From assembly GCA_904066235.2 (NCBI GenBank), contig CAJFCV020000005.1, positions 3,157,501 to 3,221,500 on the forward strand: a DNA stretch of 64,000 nt. Reading direction: 5' to 3'. The stretch's first letter is position 1, and every line of letters begins with the position of its first letter. Under the pieces are notes generated by a model. That model saw only the letters and a program-made list of their open reading frames with translations. It was not told the origin of the DNA and searched no databases. Made by a program: the position numbers and the translations under genes. The stretch is from Bursaphelenchus xylophilus. Taxonomy: Eukaryota; Nematoda; Chromadorea; Rhabditida; Aphelenchoididae. Shown one piece after another: positions 46,001 to 55,409 of the stretch.

Positions 46001-47448
46001 TTTCTCTGTGTTTTAGATGTTTCCTGCCAAATAACTCGGGTATCGGCAGGTAAAGCTCAAAAATACCTTTGGAGACCTGTGGAACAACAAAATGGAACTT
46101 GCCTTGTCCCGTTCACCATTGGAACTCCAGTTTCTCACCCAGAAAGGTCACGTCCAAGAAGAAAACAAATTGTGAGTACTATTTATTTGATTTTTGAGGT
46201 TTTAGCTAAACTGCCCGTTCGAGGAGACGAGTTTCGTGCTGCATGAGCTTTCTGGTCAATTCCTGATGTCAAAAGGGAGCGTATTAGGTAACTTTGACGT
46301 TTCAAAATGTTTTACTTGCCATGTGCAATATAACTTTTGGTCGAAAAAACTTCTTCAAGTCCACATTTCCGTTGAAAACAACAAGGAATCAAGCCCCAAG
46401 TACATACACGTATAGTTTCCTCACGATTTTTGGCAAATGGCGCTTGACTATACCTTGTTTTAGGCTGTTTCGGCTAAAACAAGATCTATATCGTTTGCCA
46501 AGCTTTTAGGCTATAATCAATTTTTTATTATTATGTGATAAATCTTGATCTTTCGCTATTTTATTAAATACCATCAAATTTACTGCGCTTTTCAACGCCA
46601 ATAAATACAAAAAAAAAATTCCCAGTCAAATAGTTTGACTGAATGTCAGTCAGTTTTTTTTTTGGCTGAGCCAAGAAATTTTGGCTGAACTACAGCCAAG
46701 AAGTCTTCGATTTCTTGGCTGAGTTGCCAGCCAATTTCTTTTTGACTGAACAGAAACATTTTGTCTACTGTTCAGACAGAAATCTTTGATTTCTTGTCTG
46801 AGTTTCAGGCAAGAATTTGCTGTCTGAAATTCAGCCAACAATTTTTGATTTCTTGGCTGGTTTACAGTCAAAAATAAGCAAGCAGTCAAGAAACGAAATA
46901 TTGCTGTCTGAATTTCAGTCAAGAATATCAAATTCTTGGCTGGAGGCCCTACAGCCAAGAAATCGGGGGTTTTTGCCAGTCAAGACGAAAAATTTTAAAT
47001 CGCACCACCCCTATATTTCAGTATCACCGTTCTAAATCGCACCGAATACACGAAAATTTCGTTCATTCCAAGTGCATTTACCAAGTCCAAGAAGCTGAAA
47101 AGTATGATTCCCATGGACATCGAAGAGGACACCGCTTTCCCGAACATTACCATACGAATTGAGGACTCCGAATACGTCATGACACATGAGGATTATGTCA
47201 CACTTCCGATGAAAGGCGCCGAGCATTTGCATCGCTCGGTGTTTGCGGATTCCCGAAACGAAAACATCACTCTGTTCGGGATGGATATGTTGCATCGTTA
47301 TTGTGTTGCGCTGTCCAAAGCGTCTGATGGGACGTATCAACTTGGGTTGGCAGTGAATAACGGAAGCGGGACGCTTAGTTGCGGCATTTTCACGGGTTTT
47401 CTTGCATTTATTTTGGTTTACTGTAATTACAGTGGTTTTGGATCGTAG
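43080..47448 (+). CDS. Pepsin-fold (A1) protein lacking catalytic motifs; likely GPI-anchored
   Basis: Exons 43080..43158, 43634..43881, 44302..44517, 44571..44710 and 47022..47448 close in phase and give 369 residues. The N-terminus MVNLLHLVLSLLWLRSCEG is a signal peptide. Pepsin-family landmarks are LTLVFGEECQEAGFC (after the first active-site strand), ADGSLGLGFLN (DG-LGLG), GQIFLAAGENVAGCDDF, YVMTHEDYV and ITLFGMDMLHRYCVALSKA (the LGD-LR-Y--FD segment). At the first active site the usual DTG(S/T) reads D50-L-E-S. At the second, N233-R-T-E is the likely replacement of DTGT. The C-terminal SCGIFTGFLAFILVYCNYSG looks like a GPI-attachment signal. Probably a catalytically dead binding protein on the cell surface. 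The 2.3 kb last intron is filled by a foldback element. Confidence 0.8.
43160..43520. repeat. Family R4, decayed copy in A1-gene intron 1
   Basis: It keeps CATATCTGCTTGAAATTTTC, ACGGTCAGAGAA, the CTTGCAAAAAAG region and a distant CATCAAGATTTGAACC right end, all with many changes. Confidence 0.45.
43943..44215. repeat. Family R4, left-half copy in A1-gene intron 2
   Basis: It begins AACAGGGGAAGTACTCAAAGTGAG, then TTTTGATGAAACTTGGCA and ACCGAGA-like text, and ends in ATATGGCCAAAAATTGTTTT. The right half is missing. Confidence 0.7.
44785..47015. mobile_element. Large foldback element (2.2 kb) in A1-gene intron
   Basis: The two ends are inverted copies, ATATAGGGGTGGTGCGATTT and AAATCGCACCACCCCTATAT, continuing inward as long arms (about 44785-45190 and 46620-47015). 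The arms are made of many degenerate repeats of TTGGCTGAAATTCAGCCA and AGAAATC(T/G)TCGATTTCTTGG. The right end lies only about six bases from the splice acceptor of the last exon. The central 1.4 kb is unique and contains a spliced, coding-like stretch at 46017-46477 rather than a transposase. Confidence 0.85.
46017..46477 (+). CDS. Coding-like spliced segment inside the foldback element (captured gene fragment?)
   Basis: Exon-like blocks 46017..46171, 46206..46287 and 46464..46477 join in one frame across a 34-nt and a 176-nt intron with good GTGAG/TTTTAG and GTAAC/TTTTAG sites and end at TAA. The frame includes VSCQITRVSAGKAQKYLWRP, NGTCLVPFTIGTPVSHPERS, LNCPFEETSFVLHELSG and GCFG. An upstream block 45453..45478 (ATG at 45462, MFPGD, donor CAG/GTAAGC) is suggestive of a first exon, but its phase does not fit. 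No family is recognised. It may be host sequence carried by the element. Confidence 0.35.
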
Positions 47449-47625
47449 TAAAAATATTTTTAGAACCTTGTATCTATTTTTTATTTCTTATCCACAAAAA
47501 TCATCCAGGATAAACTGGATTTTGACTGGAATCAAAGCCGAGAGCGAAACTTGGCACTGAGCCAAGTCCCCCTCTCGGTATATTTTTTACTCGCTTTTTA
47601 AAAAGTAGTTATTTTACACATTCCT
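47350..47625 (+). repeat. Segmental duplication, copy 1 (3' end of A1 gene)
   Basis: It starts in the last 30 codons of the A1-like gene (GTGAATAACGGAAGCGGGACG) and runs about 180 bp past its stop. The same text recurs in direct orientation at 49680-49960 with perhaps 85-90% identity by eye. Confidence 0.85.
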
Positions 47626-47981
47626 GATATCGTGGCCGATATCAGGAATGTAAACAGTACAACAACCGGCCTCATCTCGTAGCTGAGTGTTGAAATTCGT
47701 TTCGGTCGGGAGAATGGGCAGTCTCTTGTCGACAAAGGTTGCTTTATTTCAGACAAGAGACACATGTTTTGTATGTCGAATGAGTCGTATCAAAGGCAGA
47801 ATGTTTTTACAAAAAAAAGTAATTAAAAAACTGAATAGTCCTTTTCTTTTTGAATACTGTAAGCAATGTATTGGACTAAAATTTAATTAGTTTTCGATTG
47901 CTTCTCAAAAGCTATCTGTCCATCTTGAATTTACAATAAAATTATGAAACCCTGTGATACCCTACAGCCAAAGTTCACACA

Positions 47982-47987
47982 TATAAA
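47982..47987 (+). promoter_or_regulatory. TATA box of serine protease gene
   Basis: TATAAA lies 40 bp upstream of the start codon at 48027, in the string CACATATAAATTC. Confidence 0.5.
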
Positions 47988-48026
47988 TTCTTCGGAATTC
48001 AAGAAATTTCAACACTTAGTTGCGAC

Positions 48027-49619
48027 ATGTGGCCGGTCTCTGTACTCTTCACATTCCTCATATCTGCCATGGCCGTTCCTGTTCCAGCGGTCGACAGTCA
48101 GGTTTCCCACAACGCTGTCGCGAAAAACGTTGTTCGACTCGGCAATTTCTGCTCTGGAGTGCTGCTTTCAGAGCGCATAGTGCTGACGGCCGCTCATTGT
48201 TTTGACCCCCCGCGAAAGTACGAGTACGTGATTGGACGACATTACAAAGAGTCGAACTTTTTCGGCATGTGAGCGTCGTACGCGAGAAGCTTCTACTCTT
48301 AGTATAAAAAGTGCATTTTCAGAGGGACCAACTTTACGGTGACTCTTGGAGACCACCAAAGCGGTGTTGCGAAGATCCACATAAACTCCAGATACTTATT
48401 TGTTGTAAGTTATGTATACCATTCCCTAAGATTTTTTATGAAATTCGGCACATACTTTTATTAATTTTTTCTTAAAAAAATACGAGACGCCTAGCTCGCG
48501 CTTTGAAGCAACGACCGAGTACGGGAAAATTTTAAAGAAAATCTGAAGCAGTGCCGTTGCAAAAAGTAACAATTTGGACTATAGATTTGTTTACTAAACT
48601 TAACTCACTGGTCGGCTGGGACTAAAGTATGCAGCATACCATAAGGTTTTATGTATTAAACTCCATTTTGAGTGCCTACGACCAGAAGGGAGAAATCCTG
48701 GATTTCTGGGGGTTGGTATGCTGTTGAAAGAATGACAATTTCAAAGTTAAGTTGAACTCTTAAACTAAACCCTAGAAATATGTAAAAACTTTAGCCCGGC
48801 TGTCATGACACTGCGATTGTTCTTCTGAAAGATCCCATACACGTGCCACAACAGATACCTCTTGCCTGTGGGATCGAATGGGCTTCCAATTGCAGTGGGT
48901 ACGGCTACGGTGTCACAGAGAGTAAGCGGTTTAGCATATGTAGGTTAGAAACATGCACTTTCTTTGCAGATTCAAACGATAAAATGGTCCGTGAAGTGCG
49001 CGAGGTTGGTTTCAAAGACGTGGTAGGAGGGGCAGATGCTTGTTACAACACAACATACGTGTCCAAGGCAAAACTTTGCAACGTAAGAACATTGCAGGCC
49101 TTGGTTTCCTTGGTCAATAGTGTAAATATTAGAAAATATTTATTATAAGTAAATATTAGGTCGTCCAGAAAGTTCGTTCGTTTTTTTAATTGCTTTGTTT
49201 TACAAGGATTGTTTGTTCTTTGGCAAATGGAATATGTATATTTATTTGATACAGCATTTTCTCCTCTACAAGACTGGCTGTATCAAATAAATATATACCT
49301 TTTGCCAAACAACAAACAATCCTCGTAAAGCAAAGCAATGAAATAAACGAACGAACTTTCTGGACAACCTAATACCACTAAATTCCAGGGAGATTCCGGA
49401 GGTCCGGCCATCTGCAATGTCGGCGGACAATCCGCGATTATTGGAGTTGATACAACCTTGTTAAATTCCTTTGGACCGGGCAAAGTGCCAAAATGCAGAA
49501 GCGCAACAGGGTTTGAGATGACCAATTCCCTTGGAGTGCTTGAGTTGATCGATCAGATCCCCGATGATGACCAAAAGTACATTTTGAACAACATTAAGAC
49601 TGTCGGCTGCTATAATTAG
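48027..49619 (+). CDS. Secreted chymotrypsin-fold (S1) serine protease
   Basis: Exons 48027..48268, 48323..48404, 48795..48921, 48970..49082 and 49389..49619 close in phase and give 264 residues. The start MWPVSVLFTFLISAMAVPVP is a signal peptide. The catalytic triad is visible: LTAAHC (His57), HDTAIVLL (Asp113) and GDSGGP (Ser191). FCSGVLL before the His carries the partner cysteine of the conserved disulfide. No zymogen cleavage site of the R-IVGG type is obvious; VDSQVSHNAVAKNVVRLG occupies that place. The residue six before the active serine (chymotrypsin 189) is Lys185, not the Asp of trypsins, so trypsin-like specificity is unlikely. Intron 4 contains a mariner-like MITE. Confidence 0.92.
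49156..49372. repeat. Mariner-type MITE in serine protease intron 4
   Basis: The 217-bp near-palindrome has ends TTAGGTCGTCCAGAAAGTTC and GAACTTTCTGGACAACCTAA, with TA on both sides. TTAGGT(T/C)G ends are typical of mariners. It has no coding capacity. Confidence 0.9.
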
Positions 49620-49679
49620 CATAAATTAACCAATCTGTTGAAGCTACATAATAAGGGTTACAATAAAATATGCAATAAT

Positions 49680-49960
49680 GGCGGTGAATAACGGAAGCGG
49701 GACGTTTAGTTGCGGCATTTTCACGGGTTTTCTTGCCTTTATTTTATTATAATATACTGTAACTACAGTGGTCTTGGATCATAATAAAAATATTTTTAGA
49801 ACCCTTGTGTCTATTTTTTATTTCTTATCCACAAGAATCATCCAGAACGAACTGGATTTTGAATGAAATCAAAGTTAAGAGCGAAACTTGACCCGAGACA
49901 AGTCTTCCTCTCGGTAAATTTTTTACTCGCTTTTCAAAAAGTCGTTATTTTACACATATC
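49680..49960 (+). repeat. Segmental duplication, copy 2
   Basis: It is a direct copy of 47350-47625, including the coding end of the A1-like gene (AATAACGGAAGCGGGACGTT, TTCACGGGTTTTCTTGCC). It lies just after the serine protease stop, so it no longer encodes anything connected. An AATAAA-like ACAATAAAATATGC at 49660 ends the serine protease. Confidence 0.85.
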
Positions 49961-50118
49961 CTACAAACTTTCAGATCAAACAATTCCAAAAAAAAATTTT
50001 TTTCCCCAATTTTCAGTTAAAATTTTCAATTTCCACAATTTACTCGCTAAAACAACATCCAGCGACAATCAAATAACAGGGATCAAAACTCTTGAGCTTC
50101 GTTTTTTACCGACTGATT

Positions 50119-50364
50119 TTACGGTCGATAAAACGATTCGTTGTTTTTCAGCAGCTCACATCTGAATTTGCCCTTCTCATCGAGGCCGCGGATAATGTTG
50201 AAGCCGTAATCTCGGACAATCGAGCTCCAAAATTCAAATTCCTTGGCATAAAGTCCGGTCTTCTTGGTGACCGTAGTGCTGATTTTGGAGTAAACATCCG
50301 GATTTTCTTTAGTAATTTTCTCAAAATTCGGGGATTTGTCGGATTTCGGAGAGCTGAAATTAAA

Positions 50365-50395
<31 letters not shown>

Positions 50396-53300
50396 GAGAT
50401 TTTGAAAAAACTTTTCCACAACACCCACCCAGTTTTGATAAAATTGACAAAGCATCCAATCAAATTATCGCTGAATTTTCGATCGCCCTCCGTGAAAATA
50501 TGCGGACCCCATGGTCCCACACCGAACAAATATTCAATCTCATAAGAGTGGGTGGTCTGTTTCACTTCCACCCGCTGCAATTTGTCTCCAACAAACTCGT
50601 TGTAGACATTTTTCAGCTGATAAATTGGCCAGTTCTTCTCCAATTTTTCACGCATCTCCAGCAATTGGGGGATTGCGATGAGAAGGTCTCCGAAGATCTG
50701 AAAAAATTGCTTATGTGAATTTTTTTTTGAAAAATTTTTTGATGACAAAAAAATCATTACAATTTTTTTAGGTTTGTCATGCCAATTTAACAAAATATCA
50801 AACAAAATAAGATTTTTAAAAAAATTTTCAATTTTTTTTCGAAACTTGGCAAAATTTAGAACAAAATTTTTCAAAAAAATCAAGATTTTTAGGTCGATGG
50901 CAAAAAAATTTTTTTTTTGATTTTCAATTTGAAATTTTTTACCGAGATTGAAATTTTCAAAATCTGAGTGCCATGTTCCAACAAAAAAATAATTTTTTTT
51001 CCTTGCAGAATTCGCAAATATCTCGCTTACAAGGCCCTTTTCTCTAACTGCTCTCCTAATTTTCCGTGGTCTCCCGCAAAAACTTTATTTTTTCCTCCAG
51101 ATCTTGGATAATTTTGTGTAAAACATTTATTTTTTGTCAAAAACTTTACTCAGAACTACTAATCGACCAAAAATTTTTAAATTGAAACTCAAAAAAATCA
51201 TCAAATTTTTCACTCCAAAAATCTAGATTGTTTCTGCAAAACGCAAGGAAAATCTCAAATGCGTCTTAGAAATCTCTACTCTAAATTTTCCCACGGTTTC
51301 AGGATCTCAGGCCCTTAAAAAACCAATCTTTCTTACTCTCCCATGCAGTTCCAACAACAAATTTTTGCTAATCTCGACTCCCGGCTTCAACGACAAATAG
51401 AAATTGAGGACTTTCTCTCTGATCTCATTCGATTTCTCTTTGAAAATCTCTTCCGGGACAATAATCGAAGCAATGAATCGTTTCAGATCCTCCAAACTGT
51501 AATTCTTTCGTTCCGCCGGCGATAAAGCATGTGGATGGAGGATTTTAGGGAAGTATAGGGCTGAAAATTGGTTTCATTCTGACGAATATTAAATCTTACT
51601 GAACAGCAACCCCTCATTTTCCACCAGACTGGCCAAGGTTGGTTTGGGAGGGGATTCCTTGATAAGGTCGGGGATATCGGATGGAATAAATTGTCTGTCT
51701 TGTCGGATCAAGAAGTCCAAATAAGCAGGTTCCCCTTGATAGAGCCAGACTCTCTGAAAAAATACTCTAGTTCTTTCGTAAAGTTGCTGAACTGATTTTC
51801 GCGGCATGCACTGTGAGAAAAAAATGTTAACTTTGCACTGTGCAATTTTTTGCTTTTTGCACCGTGCAGTAGGCCTTTTCGGGCTGCCGTTTCTCAACTG
51901 AATCGTCGCAAATTTTGGGCGCGCGAAAAGAAATTGCACGGTGCAAAATTATTTCGAAAAGTGTCGCGTCGCGCAAAATGCACTGTGCGCAGCAAAAACA
52001 GGCCAAAACAAGTCTACGCACTTTACATTAGAAAACGCGTAATAGGAGCTGGACTTGATTTTTTTTGTTTTGACAAAAACGGTCTAAATGTGGCCGAAAA
52101 ATTTTTTAAAACATGAAAATTAAAAATTTTCTTTTTTTTTGCCAGACTTTCGTGGTTTTATTTTTATGACCTACCGATTGATCCGCGGCATTTTGAATGT
52201 CCCTCGCCGACAATTTTTTCAGCTCTTCTTTGACTTTCTTCGGGTCATCGGGGGATATTCCAAGAGTCTTGAGTACACGCAAAGTCGCTCGTTTTGCGTT
52301 GGGGTTAAAATTCTGGAAAAACAGACTTACAGGGGAAGTACTCCAAGTGCGACGCTCAGATTTTCTTTAAATTTTGCACACACGTCGGGTATGGACTAGA
52401 TATCAATTCCTGAAAGTTTTAGCTCGCGCTTTGCGGGCGCCGCCGAGAGAGCACGCAAAACGTGGAGAGCGGTCAGAGAGAAAAGCGCTTTTTGGACATA
52501 ACTTTGGCAGTTTCCTGCGGAAAAAATAGGTTTTTTGTAGAAACATTATCCTTTTCGGTTGAAATAGGCATGAAACAGAAACTTTTCGTGCCGAAATTCG
52601 GCAAAAAGTCCTAAATTTTAGCCGACTTTTGATCTAAAAATCTCGGTTGTTTCTGCAAAGCACGAGCTAGGATTCTGGCATATATCTTAGAAAAAAATAT
52701 TCTAATATTTGTGCCAAGTTTCATCAAAATCTGAGCGTCGCACTTGGAGTACTTCCCCTGTTAGATTACAAATAACGTTAAGGACAAGCGACATGCACCG
52801 TACAAAAACAAAGAATAAAACATTGTACCGTGCAATAGGGCTTTTGGGCTGTCGCTCGCACCCTGCCGTTTTTTCGCACTTAGCAAACAGCAAAGGTCGG
52901 TCAGTCTGCCGCACCGTGCGAAAAGCAAAAGTTTCGCTTTGCACTTGCAATTTTTTGCTTTTTTCACCGTGCAATAGGGCTTTTGGGCTGTCGCTCGCAC
53001 CCACTTTTTTGCATAGTGCAAAAGCAAAAAATTACTCCAGCGACTTTACGGACCGACTCGTAAATTGGGCACAAGTTGCGAATAAAAAATGGCGATAATT
53101 CTTTTAAAAAACGAGCTAAAAATCTCAGATCTGTTATAAAAAAATACTGGTTATAATTTCTAATATACAAGTTTCCTTCTTTTTCGACCAAAACAGATCC
53201 ATAAAGCTTCGAAAATTTTTTTATACATCCTTTAGTGACCCCAAAAACTTTTATTTCCCGCTTACCAAGTCCATAAACGAACTTCCACTCAGTTGAATGC

Positions 53301-54433
53301 ATTGTTGGAACAAATCCCGGCTCACCGGGCTCACCGACATCACCGACACCAACCCAGCGCCACTGCTGATTCCACACAACGTTATTCTATTCACATCCAC
53401 CGAGAATCCATCCGCGTTTTGGCGGACAAACCGCAGGGCTTCGGTCGCATCCCAGAGGCCCAGATTCCCCGGGTAATCGGGATGATCCAGCGAGGAGAAG
53501 CCGAGGAAACTGACGCGGTACTGAGGCGTTATGAGGACGATTCCTTTAGCCGCAAAATGCTCCGCCGCATACTTGGTGAAACTTTCGGCACCGGAGCCGG
53601 TCTGAAGAGAGCCGCCGTGAAGCCAGACGAAGGCTGGGAAGGGACCCTAAAAATATTATTAGTATTAAATTTTTTTCATAGAAAATTTTGGCACAAAAGT
53701 TACGGATCTCCGTCTTTTGCTGGAAATTTTGGTCTTTTATATGCTACAGTAACTCAGGATAGTAATAGATAAAATTTGAAAGGTGGACATGAGTAGGACC
53801 CCTGCAAGTCTTCGCCAAGTCTCCGCCGAGCCTTCGCCGATCATCCAACGGGTTTGCCAGGCCTCGTAGGCACTTACAACAACCTTTTTTCAAGAATCCA
53901 CCTGCCATACGCCCCGTATCTATTATATTAATTTTGCGTTGACCCAAAAAGTCGTAGCGCCATTGATTTTTTATACCAACTCACCTCTCCTTTCGGTCGA
54001 TAGCAATTTAAATACAAACTGTCTTCGCTGTTGTCCTTGTGCAAAGAAAAGGCTGGCTGAATACAGGTCTTCTTAAAGGCCAAGGCTTCAAAAACTTGGT
54101 TACTTTTCTCCAATGGGACTGGCTTCTAAAAAATCTTACAATAAAAAACTTATCTTTAAAAAAAATTACAGTACCCCAGAAATAAAGAAACTCAAAAAAT
54201 CACAGCAAACAAAAGAAATCAAAAAATTCCAGTACTCATAAAGGCATTCGCCTCAAACTCACTTCCAATCTGAGCTCTCCGACCGGAGGTTTGGCAAATG
54301 GAACCCCATAAAAGGCATCGACTTCCTCACCATTACCCAATCTCACCGATTCCCCGCGAAATTGTCCGGCATGAGTCTTCAAGATCGGCGGAGACATGGT
54401 CCTGAACGTGAGCTGAATTAGTGACCTCAACAT
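50119..54433 (-). CDS. Type-B carboxylesterase
   Basis: Eight exons: 54433..54263, 54125..53985, 53646..53266, 52312..52175, 51753..51600, 51560..51337, 50697..50429 and 50353..50119, 570 residues as usual for the family. An alternative start at 54397 (MSPPILK), after a TTCAG, is possible. Family landmarks are AFYGVPFAKPPVGELRL, NSEDSLYLNCYRP, WLHGGSLQTGS (oxyanion loop), CGISSGAG with the nucleophile Ser198, NEGLLF (Glu324, likely acid) and THSYEIEYLFG (His453). The enzyme hydrolyses carboxylic esters. No clear signal peptide or ER-retention tail is seen. The GISSG nucleophile motif replaces the common GESAG. Three introns contain repeats, including a full R4 copy. Confidence 0.93.
51835..52010. 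repeat. TGCACNGTGCA repeat cluster in carboxylesterase intron
   Basis: It contains TTTGCACTGTGCAATTTTTT, GCACCGTGCAGTAGGCC, TTGCACGGTGCAAAATT and GCACTGTGCGCAG, spaced 25-60 bp. Confidence 0.6.
52325..52768. repeat. Family R4, full-length copy in carboxylesterase intron 3
   Basis: The left end ACAGGGGAAGTACTCCAAGTGCGACGCTCAG and the right end CTGAGCGTCGCACTTGGAGTACTTCCCCTGTTA are perfect inverted partners. It is the best-preserved copy in the window. Confidence 0.92.
52785..53070. repeat. TGCACNGTGCA repeat with internal duplication
   Basis: The block GTGCAATAGGGCTTTTGGGC, TGTCGCTCGCACCC occurs twice (about 52830 and 52970), followed by TTGCATAGTGCAAAAGC and ACTCCAGCGACTTTACGGAC, as at 10795-10905. 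Confidence 0.65.
53762..53970 (-). repeat. Dispersed repeat family R1, copy 3
   Basis: Read on the minus strand it shares CAAAAAGTCG-type ends, GATACGGGGCGTATGGCAGG, GTGCCTACGAGGCCTGGC and GGCGAAGGCTCGGCGGAGAC with copies 1 and 2. It lies in carboxylesterase intron 2. Confidence 0.7.
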
Positions 54434-55409
54434 TTTTTGATGTAGGAATAAAAGACAGCTCAGAGAAAAATGGAAGAGCAAAGAGCCATAATTAACATTT
54501 TTATGGCCATTTGGCCAAAAATACCAACAAAAATCATTGTTTTCGAACATTTCTGGGAGAAAAAAAGTGAAACGCACTTACTTATGCAGTTGTAAATTTC
54601 CCAAAAAAATCAGTTTTCCATGCAGCAGCAAGAAAGTTTGGCAAAAATAGTTAGTTGTTTGTCAGTCTGTCTGGTGGCTGCCGCTGGAAAATGAGAGCCA
54701 AAACTTTTATGAACCGGTTTGTGAGTAGTTAGATTTTTGAAAAAAAATAAAAAAGAGAAAATAATTTTCTACCGTAACTTACCTAAATTGAAGACGACAA
54801 TTCATTACGAAAGCATTCAACAATTTTTTACTTGCATAGTGCCAGGCTTGGCCACATGAAAAAAGTCAAATTCGTTGGTAATCCACAAGTGTATCAAAAA
54901 GATTTACCATTTTTTTGTCCAAGGTGGTGGTAGCCCCGGTCCGATCGAACTTTTAAACAAAGCAATATCAGTCTGTCGGGAAAAAAACGGCGCGCCGCGG
55001 CGGATCGTCGCGCCTCGGAGTCGCCCATCATCGCTTTGCGACTGCAAGCCGCGGCTGGGGATTTGGTGCGCGGTAGCGGCGAGACATTTTGCTGCGACGA
55101 TCCACCGTTATTTTTCCGACAGACTGATATCCGTTCACAAGCCATTTGGGAAAAAAATCTCCTATTATTACACACTCTCTCGTCTCGGAAATTAATTTTT
55201 AGTGTTATACATTCTCTCTAATTCAAATTTAAACATGAAAAACATTAATAAACAACCCTTCCTTATAAGAATATAACTTTATTTAGCCATAGAAATAAGA
55301 GAACTTGACAATGAACACAGGAATACACGGAGTCGAACATAGATCAGCAAAACAGATTTGAAATCCAACAATCACCGTACTTGTCAGATTTCCATACATC
55401 TTAATAAAA
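54434..55409. other. Intergenic region upstream of carboxylesterase; 3' flank of sti-1
   Basis: It contains MITE R2 copy 3 at 54965-55130. The minus-strand AATAAA at 55283..55278 is a good poly(A) signal for sti-1. No gene is seen. Confidence 0.6.
54965..55130. repeat. MITE, family R2, copy 3
   Basis: The ends ATATCAGTCTGTCGGGAAAA and TTTTCCGACAGACTGATAT flank the same GC-rich interior as copy 1 (CGCCCATCATCGCTTTGCGA, CTGCAAGCCGCGGCT). Confidence 0.88.
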
